Under the pieces are notes generated by a model. It did no database searches. It was not told where the DNA came from and saw only the letters and a program-made list of their open reading frames with translations. From Neoceratodus forsteri (Eukaryota > Chordata > Ceratodontiformes > Ceratodontidae): a DNA stretch of 64,000 nt. Made by a program: the position numbers and the translations under genes. The DNA lies in assembly GCA_016271365.2 (NCBI GenBank), contig CM028130.1, positions 471,357,501 to 471,421,500 of the forward strand, given 5' to 3'. Shown here in pieces: positions 31,398 to 41,680 of this stretch (its first letter is position 1; every line of letters begins with the position of its first letter).

Positions 31398-32137
31398 AAA
31401 AACAGGTTTAAATGAGAAGTTTGATATAACACCCTTCCTAAAAAGGAAATAGGTTTCAATAACTTGAATGCTTATGGGATGTCATTTTACTACTATTGTA
31501 ACAGTAGCTGTGATGATTATCATCAGAACTATCGTTTTTTAGGACTAATAATGTAGTTGTGTGATTTTACATGTAATGAATTATAGGAGATACAATTCCA
31601 TGTTTACTTTAACCAAGTTTTTTATAATTTTTTTCAGATTACTTACCAGTTATTCAAGGGAGCATTCTGGGACATTAAGTCCTTATACTTCATTGGATTC
31701 CTCTGCTACCTGGATAGTACTACTGTAGATACAGGTTTTTATTGTACAGCTAAATGATTATTGTTTTATTATCATTACAATTAATATGTGATAGTGTCAT
31801 AATTCTTTTTCACCACTGTGTGGCACTGTTGTGATGCACTAGCACTTGTTTTTTCATGATTTTGCACTAATGACTCTGATCAATGATGTCATCATTTTGG
31901 GACTATATAAGGCATTTGCCTTGGTACTGTATCAGACCCTCTGATAAAGGAACATGGTTCCGAAACGCATCAGGGCCAGGCACATGGCACCTTATTGAAG
32001 CACTTTGTTTAAACCCATATGGTGAGCAGTCCTTTATTTTGGTTTGCAGAGTGCGGGATTTTTTTTTCTTTTTGCTGTATTTTCTATCCCTGCACCTGCT
32101 TCCCATGTGCAACCTCGTTGCCTTCTTTGTTTACCAT
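31398..32137 (+). repeat. PLE 3' untranslated region and 3' pseudo-LTR
   Basis: From about 31640 this repeats 26950-27440 in the same orientation. It ends ACCTCGTTGCCTTCTTTGTT just before the target duplication. A stretch of about 240 bp before it (31398-31640) has no gene. Confidence 0.85.
31937..31975 (+). ncRNA. Hammerhead-ribozyme-like motif, 3' copy
   Basis: Stem I CCCT/AGGG, core CTGATAA (31941-31947), stem II GGAAC-ATG-GTTCC (31949-31961), GAAA (31962-31965), then CGCATC with possible cleavage after ATC. It is closer to consensus than the 5' copy; only the G8 position (A) departs in the first core block. Confidence 0.65.
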
Positions 32138-33625
32138 TCATGATGTCCCTGGGAGATTCTGCTCAGAGCATCTGCCAGTACATTGTCCTTTCCTGGAAGA
32201 TGAATTGCTATTAGGGAAGTCTGAAGGGAACAGGCTAGAGACCACAGTTCCATGGCCTCTGTGCACAAGGCCATGGACCAAGTGCCTCCCTGCTTGTTGA
32301 TGTACCACATTGTGGTGGTGGTGTTGTCTGTCCTGACCTGCACCACTTTGCCCCTGACTGATTCTGAGAAGATCTGAAGGGCCAGAAAAACTGCCCCGAG
32401 TTCCAGAAGATTGATATGAAGGAGAGACTCTCGTGGAGACCTTACCCCTTAAGCCGTGAGGGTTCCCAAATGGGCTCCCCAGCCTAGGAGAGAAGCATCT
32501 GTAGCCAAGACCTCTGAAGGGACTTGAGAGAGAAATGGAACACCTTGTCTGAGGTTGTCCTGGTCCAGACACCACTGGAGAGCTTGGACCAGAGTCTGAG
32601 TCACTAAAATCAATTTGGTGAGAGAGTCTTTTTTTCTGAGACCAAAAGGACCTTAGGTGGAACTGAATGTCCCTCATCTGAAATCTGGCTCCTTGCACCG
32701 CTGCAGTGGAAGCTGCCATGTGGCCCAGGAGTTGAAGAAACTGCCTTGCTGGGTGAGAGACCAGAGGTCAAAAAGTGGAAGCAAGATCTGTGAGGACCTT
32801 TACCCTTGCCAGAGGGAGGAAGGCCTTTGCTTGGATAGTATCCAACTATATTCCTATGAAGGTAAGAAGCTGTACTGGTTTGAGAACAGACTTTGGAAGA
32901 TTGAGAAGACACCCCAGAGAAATGAGCAAGTCTTGAGTGATTTATAGAGCTGACTTGACCTGGTCAGAGGACTGACCTACAATTAGCCACTGATCCAGAT
33001 GTGGGAAGATGGAAATACCCTGCCATCTGAGAGGCAACTACTACTGCTAGGCACTTTGTAAACACCCATGGAGCTGATGTTAGGCTGAAGGGCATGGCTC
33101 TGAATTGATAATGGCCTGAAGGCAACTTGAACCTGAGGTGCTTTCTGTGGGGGCACCTGATAGGAATATGGAAATAGGCATCCTTGAGGTCCAGGGATGC
33201 AAGCCAATCCCCTGGCCTTAGAGAGGGAAGAATTATTCCCAGAGTCACCATTTTGAATTTTGGTTTTGTGATGTGTTTGTTCAAATACCTTAGGTCTAGG
33301 ATGGGTCACCACTCCCCTGTCTTTTTTGGGGGTAATTAAGTACCTGGAGTACAGACCTTTGCCCCTGTACTGAGTAGGAACTTTCTCTACAGCTCTGGGA
33401 GCCAGTAGAGAAGAAACCTCTGCCTCTAGAGCAAGTCTTTCTGAGATGGATGCAGGTGGAAAAGACCTGACCCTCAGTTTTGGGAACCTTTTGAAACTGT
33501 GGGCCAGTCCCTGGATTACTACTTCCAGGACCCACTTGTCTGAGGTAACAAACTTCCAGGCCTGGAAGTAGTAAGCCAGCCTGCCTCCTACTGGAATGGG
33601 GGAATTGACCCGTGCTGACACATCA
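32138..33625 (-). pseudogene. DIRS-E pol: RNase H and reverse transcriptase
   Basis: Reading leftward from 33621: the pol N-terminus G-G-R-L-A-Y-Y-F-Q-A-W (absent from DIRS-C), G-L-Y-S-R-Y-L-I-T-P-K-K-D, then RT with N-K-H-I, S-L-D-L-K-D-A-Y-F-H-I-P and H-Y-Q-F-R-A-M-P-F. The YxDD box near 32990 is degraded: the DNA reads as serine-glycine-like codons and aligns only with gaps to the Y-L-D-D-W of DIRS-C. RNase H at 32346-32131 contains V-R-T-D-N, M-W-Y-I-N-K-Q-G-G-T and D-N-V-L-A-D-A-L-S-R. Several indels divide the frame. Confidence 0.87.
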
Positions 33626-33742
33626 GGGTGTCTGCTTGGTAGGAGCCTTGGACTGGGAAGAGGATGCAGCCCTGCTCATCTCTCTTCTGCCCTTCCCTCA
33701 AAAGAACACCCTCTGTGGGAAGGAAGAGGAAGCCTGAACTTG

Positions 33743-35245
33743 TTATAATGGCCTATGGAAAGGCCTGCCCCTGCCCCTAGACTGCTGCTTCTGAGTGGCT
33801 TGCCTCTCTTTGGCCTGTGCACTCCTGTAGGTGGTCTTGTACTCATCCATTTTCTTCATGTAAGCCTCTGTCTGCTCCCCAAACAGAGAGTTACCCACTA
33901 CAGGGAAATCCATAGCTTTAGCCTGGGTATCCTGCAAAAGGCTAGTACATCTGAGCCAAGCATGTCTCCTGAGAGACACAGATGTAGCCATGACTCTTGA
34001 TGCCACATCATTGGGGTGCACAGCAGCATGGAATTGTACCTTGGATGCCTCAATTCCATCAGCAGCCACCTCCTCCTCCTCCAGCTCTTTGGCTAGCTTG
34101 GGGGAAGCCTGTTTAGCCAGTTCCAGAACCGTATCCCACCTGGACTTCTGGTACCTGGCTGTGTAGGCCATATAGTTAGCCTGCCTGAGTCCCGAAGACT
34201 ATGCCAGATACTGTTTTTTGGTCAAGGCATCGACCTTCCTTGAGTCTTTGTCTGGGGGGTGTGAAGCCAAAGGAATGTTAGTCCTGTCACAGGCTGCAGC
34301 CTGCACTACCCCAACATGGCTGCAATGACTATATAAAAACTCTGTACCTGAGCCTGATAACATACACCTCTTGTCCATTCTCTTATCTACAGGAGGTAAG
34401 GAGTTAGGTGTCTGTAAAATCTTTTTTGTCTGTTTCCCCAAGGACTTGTGAAGAGGGATAGACAATCTTTTGGACTCTGGGATGTCCATCATCTCAACAA
34501 AATCAGGCTCTTCCTCCTCCTCAGCAGCTTCAACCATTGGAAGCTGGAGGGTTTCAGCCACCTTCTTGTAAAACAAGAAGTGTGAAGGGGACTCAGAAAG
34601 CCTGGGAGGGGAGACATTGGAGGGTCTGTCTGGGGAGATGTCCGGTTCAATGGGCACATGCAGACCTTCAAAATTGTTAACTTCATCCTCATCCTTGGGA
34701 TACTTTTCATCTCCCTCCCACTCCACATCATAAGCATCTGGATCAGAATCCGATGGAGTCGAATTTGACCGAACCAACCGCCTAACTGGCGGTACCGGTT
34801 TGGACGGAGCCGGGCAGTGAAGCTGAACTATGCTAATCGCTTTGGCATTCTCATCAGCAGTTGGAGTGTGCGGTGCTGGATCCGAACCAGCTGACTTTCA
34901 TTTCCTTTTTGACGGAACCGACCCCTCAGAGTCGGGCCTCCTTTTGCCTGAGGAGATATCGCCTAGGTCAGTAGGCACCTCCTCAAGTTCGGCCACAACT
35001 GAACTGAGCTGGCCATCCAGATCTACAGACTTCTCAGCCTCCCTTTCCTTCAGCCTACTCAACCTTTTTTCAAGAGCGGCTTTAGGAAAATTCTTGCAAA
35101 TCTGGCAGTCTGTTTTGAAGTGGTCAAACCCCAGACAATAAACACAGATGAGGTGGGGGTTCAGCCTTGGCAAAGGCCTACCCACACTCAGTACAGTGTT
35201 GAAACCCAGTGGCACCATTTTTTTCTTTCTTGGGTTTCTTAGACA
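33743..35245 (-). pseudogene. DIRS-E gag-like ORF1
   Basis: Read leftward from the ATG at about 35245. It has the H-L-I-C-V-Y-C-L-G-F-D-H cluster, P-S-K-R-K, an acidic centre, F-Y-K-K-V-A-E-T-L-Q-L-P, and the C-terminal A-R-Y-Q-K-S-R-W-D-T and A-W-L-R-C-T-S-L segment. Frame changes near 34890 and 34200 and a TAG at about 34199. Same subfamily as DIRS-B by its shortened N-terminal Cys region. Bases 33626-33742 link gag to pol. Confidence 0.88.
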
Positions 35246-35822
35246 TGGTCAACCTAAACAATTACCCTTGAAAGCTTTTAAGCCAGGTAATAACTCACCG
35301 ATTGGTCCATGTTACGGGTTTTGTGAAAGAACCAGAAAAAGTCTGGTTCTTTTGAAACTGATCGGCACCAGAACACCACACTAAATTCCAGAAAAGTAAA
35401 ATTAATCAAATACAAGTAAAAAGGTTGGTTCCTAATCAGACCGACAGATGAGAAACTGAGACAAAAACAATTTCCACAGAATTTAAATAAAACACAAGTC
35501 ACCACCTATCTACCACACTACCTATACCATAGACAGAGGCTAGAAATCTGAAAAAATAATAAACTGGTTTAAAAAACGAACGCTAATTCAAACTCTACCT
35601 AACCAAGCAGACGAGAAATCTCTGGAGCAACTTCACTGTTAGGCGGAGTAAAGTATCAGTTGGTTACACTGATAAGTACCAGAGACAGTGGTTTGAAAAC
35701 CAAGCTCGAGCTCAACATTCTATGCTTCTGCGTAGAGTTAACTCTTTCCTCTCCAGGGCAGTTTAAGTGCTGGGGCTAACTGCATATTGTCAGAATACAG
35801 CAATACTTCATGTTGTTTGAAA
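35246..35822 (-). repeat. DIRS-E leader and right terminal repeat
   Basis: Non-coding leader followed by the terminal repeat. From 35640 it is complementary to 21300-21480. Ends GTTGTTTGAAA at 35822. Confidence 0.83.
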
Positions 35823-37717
35823 TGCCTGATTCTGTCTGTTTAAGTTGAACTTTAATTTTCCACCCCCAGTCCAAACTAAATCTTCATCAAGTATTGGGAC
35901 TGGCTTATCTAAGATATCACATTTTTGACTCAACCAGTACTGAACATCTGCAATATTTACTCCCTCATTTTGGAATAGCAACGTTATTGTTTTTATTGTC
36001 GGTTTTGTCAAAGGTATGGCTAGAAATTTTGCCCAAAGAGGTGTGTCTTTCACAGTCGTATACATACAGTACTGTATAACCTCATTTATCCAAAAGTGCT
36101 GGGGGACAATGAAGTTGTTTGGATAAATGGGTTTCGAATAAGTGAAGGAACTTTACATTGAAGTTTATTAAGCTGGGAGACACACCACAGTTTTGGATAA
36201 CTGAGAGTTTCAGATAATTGAGGTTCGGATAACTGGGGTTTTACTGTATTCCAAAATTTCTCTAAAGCACACACAAAGCTGAGTCTCCCCAAACATAGAT
36301 AAATGTGAACAGTCCATGAGCATTTATTCCCATAGTGTCCTTAAGCATGGAATGTAATATAGTCTTTCTATCAGGTGCCGAATTAAGATCACCAGTGTAC
36401 CTGAGGCGAACTGCATTTCTGCATTGTGCAGGTTCACCAAGCTGTTCAAACAAATCACTCAGCCAAAACTGTTGCTGTGGTTTTTGTGAGTCTTCATTGT
36501 TTTCCAAAAGGTCATCTGAACCAGAGACTTGTGAAGCAGGAATTGAGTGTTGCGTAGAGCAAGGCTTGGTATTATGAACACCCGTTTGTGAAACCGTTGC
36601 GATGGGAACTGTTGTCAGTCGGCTTTGAATTACCTCTGTTGGCGCGCTTTCAATTATTTCCTGGGATTATGACAGGTGAAGAAGCTGGAAATGCTCTACC
36701 CCTTTCTGAAATGTCCTATTGATATGTCGCCATGACTTCAGCGGCAGAAACTGGATGTGGTGAAGTCCAAGGTGCATCTGTAGAGGTTCGCTGCCATCCT
36801 GCTGCCTGTAACGCTGCTTCAGGACTCCAGATATTTATTCATTTAGAAAAGTTTCACCAGGAAAGACAGCATGAGCTGTAAACAGCTCATTTCCAGAAGC
36901 GTCCTGAGGGGAAGGGGTTACATGAAGGGGAAGAGCAAAAAAAAAAATACAGAACAAATTGTACAACATCACAGAGAACAGTGACTCAGCCAGTACTGAA
37001 CATCTGCAATTGCATCTGTTTCTGCAGAAACAGTGCATTACAATCCAAGACACAATGTAATAGTGACAGAGAATAACTTTCAGATATGCAAATGAATTTG
37101 CACATACTTACGAAATGCTAGCAGAAAAATACAAAAGTGCATTACTTAGCAATTGATCAATGCTAAGAACATGACAGTACAAACCCGTAGCCAGGTATTT
37201 GGCCATATGCAACACACGTGCTGGTAAGAGTATAGAAGGAAGGATACCAAGTGCTGTATAATAAAGATATCAAGAACTTGTTCAGCTTGCTGCCTTCCCC
37301 TTCTTAGCTGCAGGGAATCTAAAGAAGTCAGTGATATACAGTACGTGAAGTCTCATTCATGGTTACAGGTGTGGCAGTGAAAAAGGAGGAGGACTGAGAT
37401 ATGCTTGCTCCAGTATCTACAGAAGTCATAGCACCGCTCACAAGTTCCATATCTACTTGCAGCAATTTTAACAAAAAAGGTTTGTACATCTTTATTGCTT
37501 TTCTTAAAAAGTTCTCAGAAAAAGATGTTTCTGCAGTAGCTGACCTGGCAGTCTGAGATTGTGCAACTGAGTGTTCAGAGGGTACAGTAGTAATCTGTAA
37601 AGGGTCAGCAATATTTATCTCCATACCTGTGGTATAATTTTCAGCAGCTGCATCCTGATTAATAGGACTTATTGCAGTAAAATCTTTTTCAGCCAAAACC
37701 TCCATATTCCCAGACAT
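35823..37717 (-). pseudogene. Tx1-like copy C ORF1, N-terminal and central part
   Basis: The start codon is at about 37717 (M-S-G-N-M-E-V-L). The first 130 residues are Ser/Thr-rich with a hydrophobic K-P-F-L-L-K-L-L segment. After a poorly preserved stretch (36510-37328) come W-L-S-D-L-F-E-Q, R-N-A-V-R-L-R-Y, then P-L-W-A-K-F-L-A-I-P, L-L-F-Q-N-E-G-V-N and F-W/V-W-T-G-G matching copies A and B. A DNA-transposon MITE interrupts at 36067-36246 and DIRS-E cuts the gene at 35822. Confidence 0.8.
36067..36246. mobile_element. Pogo/Tigger-like MITE (180 bp)
   Basis: Ends are inverted: the left reads CAGTACTGTATAACCTCA, the right (complement) CAGTAAAACCCCAGTTATCC, both followed by TTATCC-type motifs as in pogo/Tigger termini. 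The flanking dinucleotide TA (36065-36066 and 36247-36248) is the expected target duplication. No transposase. It splits ORF1 of copy C at a codon where copy A is continuous. Confidence 0.78.
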
Positions 37718-37802
37718 ATACTAGCACCTTCAGCATTTCCTCCTCCTCCATCCAAGATGTCCTCCATCTTAACAATGGCCGACACGTGTTCTCCCTACTG
37801 GT

Positions 37803-38090
37803 GAGTAGGGGAGTTTTTATTGTAAAACACATAGTACATAATACACAATTTGAAAGCATAATTACCCAAAAGGAACAACAATAAGCAAAGCATAGATTTG
37901 AGAACGTACAATAATCATGAACGTAATCCAAACCCACAAAAAAGAAAAAGGAAAAAAAAGGGAGAAAATAAAACCATAAAACATAGGAATCTGATTACAA
38001 TAAAGGAACAGTCATAAGTGGGTTACTGCCCCAAACATAATTACACCATAGCTCCTATAGCGACACTACCCCTTTATTTAAATTTAATAA
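37803..38090 (-). other. Tx1-like copy B 3' untranslated region
   Basis: T-rich on the sense strand with a pyrimidine tract near 37940-37970, then AATAAA and the end of the element. No poly(A) tail longer than a few bases remains. Confidence 0.7.
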
Positions 38091-41000
38091 AAGTATTAAA
38101 CCTTTCCACCACCTATATACTTTTAAAGAGGAATGTACAGCCACATCTTGTAAATGAGCCTGGCCCATAAGTTGTTTAACCAAAGCACTCAACACATTTT
38201 AAGGCATCCTCTTTTGCTGCAATACCCACTGGCATTGTGCTTGCCATAAATAATACATAAGGCAACATTTAAAAGAATTAAGGACATTTACTGTATCTCA
38301 TACAAGGGACCCCTTAAAGGAGTTTTGCCCAAAACTAGAATGTCATGAGACAATTGGGATAACCATTTCATATTCCATTTGAATGCCAAAAAATCCCATA
38401 ATGAACTAGAATATGAGAAATAAAAAAAAATGTTCCATTGTTTTAGGTTTGTTCATTCATTCTAAATAGGGGTAGTTTCTCTCTTCAGCTGCCTTGTGCT
38501 TTGCATTCCCCCTAACATTTAATTTGCCATATACCACTAGCCATAATGTCTCCCACATTTGAGGGGGGATTCTTTTATTTGTTAGTTGTGAAAGAACCCT
38601 TGCATTATCTATCGTCAGGCAATTCTTAAAACAAGGCTCCTTGGGATATATTACGCCCAGAATAGAATTATAAAGGACAGCCACCTTTTTCTGTTGAATT
38701 TGTTGTTTAGACAAACCCCATTCATATAGTTTTTGGACAGGGTATGAAATAATCTGGAACTGAAAGATGGCTACTCAGTTTCGGGGGAAGCACAGTCCAT
38801 ACCAAGAAATACTTATATAATACCTTTGAGACCCATTTATAATGTAGTCCATCTGAGGGAGTCAGGCCACATTTTTATAGTTTGAATTAAAAATATGGTA
38901 TGAAAGAAAGTGACTGGATCGACTCTCCCATCCCTTGGTAGGTAGGTAAAGCAGCATTTAATTGGGTTTAATTTGTTACTAAAATGCTGGGGGCTAAATC
39001 ATTGCCACAAATTTTAATTTTGGGATAATCATTTTTAAATATTTGAATCCATTTTAATTTTGTTAGTTTCCAATACCTTCATCTTTGGATCTTTTTTTAT
39101 ATATTTGACATCCCTACTTCCCGGTTAACCAGTGGCAAATTCTGAGGTCCATATGGTATCCCCAAAATTTTAAGGGGGTTAGATGATATCCTGATCCCTT
39201 CTATTTGAGTAGGTGGCAGATATCCTGATCCAGTATAAAGGCCCTGGCACTTCCCAAGGTTAAGCTTTGCATTGGAGATGAATGTATACTTCTCCATTTC
39301 TCTTAAAAAAGAAGGTAATTGCTTGTAATTAGAAAGAAAATGGCAAATACCATCCAAATAAGCTTGTATCAGGGGACAATCATTGGAATCTGCCCCATTT
39401 AAACCTTTCCATAATGAGTTCTGGGTAACTGTTTGAATTAAGGGGTCCAACGTAAATAGGTAAAGTAGAGGACTCAAGGGGCACCCTTGTTGAACCCCCA
39501 TTGAAATATGGAACCCATCTGTTACTACCCTTTTAATCACAGAGAACACAAAAGCTTTACTGTATACTAGTTTAATATAGGTCCTAATCATCTTATAATT
39601 CTAAAGTGGCAAACAGATAGACATGAGAGACCCTATCAAAGGCCCTTGCTTCATCCATTGAGATTAGATATCCTGAAATACCATTGATGGAAAGGTATTC
39701 GGTAAGATCTTTGATGATCATTAAGGCGTACTGAATATTTTTTCCTGGTAGCCCACAATACTGATGTGGGAAAATGACTAAACTTGCATATTCTTTAATT
39801 CTATTATTAGGGATGCCAGCTAATAATTTGTAATCGGTATTTAAAATCGTTATAGGTCTCCAATTACTGATGCATGATTTATCCCGATTTATGTAAAAAA
39901 AACAAGGAGGCCTTCTGAAAAGGAAGGTCTGATTTTATGTTGGGTTAAATAATATTGGAAAACATGTAGAAGACAATCAGCCAAAATTCCTGTAAAGGAT
40001 TTATAAAATTCTCCGGGGAGTCCATCTAGCCCTGGAGATGTTCCGGACTTAAGCGATTTTATGGTCAATTCAATCTTGTCTTTAATAATTATTTTTTACA
40101 TATCTACAGTATCTATTGGCACCATTGGAATTTTAATGGTCTGTAAATATTGAGATCTCTCAATATCTGATGGGTTTTTAGAAGGATTATGAGACTTCAT
40201 AAAGGATTCTATGACTTGATGGAGTCCCTGAGTTGTTTCTGTGACCTGACCAGCGGGGTCAATTAGGGCCTCAGTATTCATTGAACTATATAATTCTTTG
40301 CATGCCATATATGGGTCTCCTATAACGGGTCCTTTGTGTTCCTGACTGTAGCATTACCTTGCTATTATTTGCTCTGTTATATTGAAACAACTGCATTTCT
40401 TCTTTAATAACCTTTATTTGGGAAGAATAATCATCTGTAGAAGTAGTTACTAGGGAGTATAATTTCTGTAATTGATGTCGAAGAGAGAAGTATTTAAAAC
40501 ATTTTTCATTTCCTCCTCTCTTTCCCATATTTTATCAACCAGATTTTGAAATCCTTTTTCGAAGCCTTCCACCATTCTCTCAAATCCATATATAGAAACC
40601 TTACAGATTCTTAAGCTTTAATTACAGACAACAAGCCCTTCTGAATCTGGGGGTTAGAAAGGGCTATAGTGTTCAATCTCCACCTATTCAAACTTTTAGG
40701 ACACTTCAGTTGTGCTGTAAATTTTAGAATAAGGACAGCATGATCTGAAAATTTCACTGGATAAATGTAGAATTGGAAATTGGAAATGTTTTTTGAAATA
40801 AAAATATGATCTATTGTAGAGGTATATTTTCCTCTTTTATATGTAAATTTCAGCCCTTTAGTCAGATTTTCTCCACAATTGATGAGATCTGCAATATCCA
40901 CTACCATATCCAAGGCCAAGTGGTCACAATATATATTTTTTTGTGTTAATGGATCTTTACCCCCTTCAATAAATTACAATTGAAGTCCCCACCAAAAATT

Positions 41001-41345
41001 ATCTTATGGGAGGAAACGAGAAAAGGTTGCATCGAGGTCATCAATTTAACTCTTTCGGCCTTAGATTGGGACCGTATAAATTAATGAACCTGAAGATAGA
41101 ATTATCCCATAACCCATCAAGAATTAAAACCCTTCCTGGAATTACCAACTAATTTAAGTAGGGAAAACTTGAAGGAATTGGATTCCCAAGCCATCTGCAC
41201 ATTCTGTGCCAAGGGACCAATAGGAGGGTCCCCATCACCATTCAGATTTAAAAGAATGAATTTGATCAGCAGTATGCATTGAAGATTCCTGAATAAAACA
41301 TGTATCAAAACCCTCTGTATGTAGATAGTTAAAAATCATCTGACA
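38090..41345 (-). pseudogene. Tx1-like copy B ORF2 (endonuclease-RT)
   Basis: Endonuclease: N-V-Q-M-A-W at 41205, F-G-G-D-F-N-C near 41000, and S-D-H-A-V-L at 40755. RT: G-T-S-P-G-L-D-G near 40030, W-R-P-I-T-I-L-N-T-D-Y-K-L near 39845, S-M-D-E-A-R-A-F-D near 39650, G-V-Q-Q-G-C-P-L-S-P-L-L-Y at 39500-39460. The YxDD box is degraded to Y-L-D-G (39357). The C-terminal region has R-I-P-P-Q-M-W-E-T-L-W and K-H-K-A (38575-38500). Many stops; dead. Confidence 0.85.
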
Positions 41346-41680
41346 TCTCACAACATTCAATATGCTGTGAATGTTAAGGGAACAAATTGTTAAGGAAGCC
41401 AGAAGTGGGATTTTAAATCACTCAAAAATAATTTTTCTTTTTTTTTCCCTTTTCTTTATAACCAACAAGTTTGTGGTCTGGTGAAGCATGATCAGAAATA
41501 GGAGGCTGTGAAGGTGGCTCATCTTGATCCATATCAGAATCTCCCCACTGGGAAAAGAGAGTGGTATATGAATTTTCAGATTCAAACTTCACCTTTGGGG
41601 GGGTTAATATACCTAGCGGACCTCCTTCTTGAAGGTGGGGAGTAAGCCTTCTTCCCTCAAGTTCACTGTAACAAACAGGC
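41346..41680 (-). other. Tx1-like copy B inter-ORF region
   Basis: Spacer between ORF1 and ORF2 with a T-rich run near 41435-41455. No separate gene seen; part may be the ORF1 C-terminus. Confidence 0.5.

Larger units (their letters stand above)
26685..32137 (+). mobile_element. Penelope-like element (GIY-YIG type)
   Basis: Flanks CCAGTCATGATG (26673-26684) and CCATTCATGATG (32134-32145) match at 11 of 12 bases and form the target duplication in DIRS-E pol. Inside: a terminal repeat unit at 26938-27450 repeated directly at about 31640-32130, an extra inverted copy at 26697-26935, an upstream ORF, and a polymerase with PLE-type RT and GIY-YIG endonuclease. The endonuclease and the pseudo-LTRs are typical of the endonuclease-bearing Penelope/Neptune group. 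Confidence 0.93.
21241..35822 (-). mobile_element. DIRS-E: full-span DIRS element with two large insertions
   Basis: Left tip AAGAAAAAATTACTCACC at 21241, right tip GTTGTTTGAAA ending at 35822. Own sequence: 21241-23060, 26431-26684 and 32138-35822, about 5.8 kb. Both insertions are bounded by matching target bases, and DIRS-E reads continuously across each when compared with DIRS-C. No target duplication flanks the element. It keeps the pol N-terminal segment that DIRS-C has lost. Confidence 0.9.
17288..37802 (-). mobile_element. Tx1-like LINE copy C, split by DIRS-E and DIRS-B
   Basis: A zinc-knuckle ORF1 plus endonuclease-RT ORF2 LINE of the L1/Tx1 type. Its host-side pieces are 35823-37802 and 17288-21240; the rest is DIRS-E. 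Reading across DIRS-E is in register: ORF1 before the insertion and the segment resuming at 21240 align consecutively with copy A (around 47880-47960). The 3' part of ORF2 lies beyond DIRS-B, off-window. The 5' end abuts the 3' end of copy B. Confidence 0.82.

Noticed and set aside
26685..32137. An LTR retrotransposon or retrovirus
   Set aside because: Terminal direct repeats are present, but the RT is of Penelope type with GIY-YIG endonuclease and there is no protease or integrase.
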